Shown: positions 63,653 through 64,000 of the stretch, piece after piece | How positions within the stretch are numbered: position 1 is the stretch's first letter | Layout: each line of letters opens with the position of its first letter | Source of the DNA: Komagataeibacter sp. FNDCF1 | GTDB lineage: Bacteria; Pseudomonadota; Alphaproteobacteria; Acetobacterales; Acetobacteraceae | Direction of reading: 5' to 3' | Assembly: GCF_021295335.1 (NCBI RefSeq) | Contig: NZ_JAIWOT010000001.1 | Span: forward strand, 127,001 to 191,000 | Length of the DNA: 64,000 bases | Made by a program: the position numbers and the translations under genes | Notes under the pieces: generated by a model | The model's input: only the letters and a program-made list of their open reading frames with translations | What the model was told of the DNA's origin: nothing | Databases searched by the model: none

Positions 63653-64000
63653 TTAATTCAAAATATATTTCAAAAACTGGCCTTGCTTTACTGTGAATTC
63701 ATCTGGACAAAACATACCTTGATGCGGAATAGATACCAGATCGGCTGTTGTATACTGCGTACAATTCTTTATTTTTCTTGGCATGATTCAGACTGGCGCA
63801 AGTTCAGCCACGGCGGAATGCAGGATGGGCGGCGCATGCCAGCGGCCCTGATCCACGTTCGCAATCTTGCTGTCGATTTTCCCGATGACCCGCCGTGAAA
63901 ACGGGCCGGGATGCGGTTACGCCGCATGTCCACCGCAGGGCAGGGATGCAGGCAGGCGCCGCAGGCTTGCCGGACGGGTCCGTATTCCTGTCGTTTTGGC
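63653..64000. other. Window end, no gene supported
   Basis: 348 bp. A 71-codon rightward frame (63683-63898) has no recognised family and starts at TTG, so it is not called. The rest contains no clear gene before the edge. Confidence 0.35.

Overview
The window looks like chromosomal or large-replicon DNA of an acetic acid bacterium (Acetobacteraceae), most likely Komagataeibacter/Gluconacetobacter. The coding DNA appears GC-rich while the gaps between genes are AT-rich. An IS5-family element of exactly 930 bp resembles the IS1031 group known from cellulose-producing acetic acid bacteria. There are several OprB-type porins and membrane oxidative enzymes. The genus assignment is inference. I saw no rRNA, tRNA, CRISPR array or prophage.

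Region by region: (1) 1-10.2 kb is a catabolic island. It holds an ABC importer with a fused double permease (cut by the window edge), an NtaA/SnaA-type FMN monooxygenase, a RidA-like protein, a class II aldolase, an ArgE/DapE-type deacylase and a DUF1028 protein, with a 930-bp IS5-family element inserted in the middle. (2) 10.9-16.0 kb carries a small repeat protein, then a compact five-gene operon of four unrecognised proteins (one with a C-terminal membrane hairpin) and a Ycf46-like AAA+ ATPase. This is the best candidate for an undescribed system. (3) 16.2-21.7 kb holds a DUF72 protein, oleate hydratase with a divergent MarR regulator, a thioredoxin-fold/2OG-Fe(II) oxygenase fusion and nicotinamidase. 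(4) 21.7-29.5 kb is a lactate operon reading leftward: porin, quinone-dependent D-lactate dehydrogenase, LutA, LutB, LutC. An IS1182-type element sits directly upstream of it. (5) 30.4-47.4 kb holds a lipocalin-like protein, LysR, an IS5-family element (copy A) in front of an outer-membrane barrel gene, a DMT exporter, a DyP peroxidase/encapsulin nanocompartment operon, aspartase, class I fructose-bisphosphate aldolase, a lipoprotein, a DUF885 protein, Lrp, an alpha/beta hydrolase and TPMT. (6) 48.1-56.3 kb is a tightly coupled heavy-metal efflux operon (periplasmic protein, OMF, MFP, HME-type RND pump, response regulator, histidine kinase) behind a strong Fur-box-like sequence. (7) 56.4-64 kb holds an NsrR-like Rrf2 regulator, a kinase remnant, a VIT-family transporter, cytochrome b561, a paralogue of the periplasmic protein that heads the efflux operon, two OprB porins, and IS5-family copy B, which is the same length as copy A and encodes an identical transposase.

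The genes divide into nutrient uptake and catabolism (amine- or amide-like substrates, lactate, aspartate), oxidative and metal stress (encapsulated peroxidase, RND efflux, VIT transporter, NsrR-like regulator), and IS-driven remodelling. Three of the four IS copies lie within about 70 bp upstream of outer-membrane protein genes, so expression of those genes may have been rewired. Copies A and B are direct repeats 29,865 bp apart and bracket the encapsulin-to-efflux segment.
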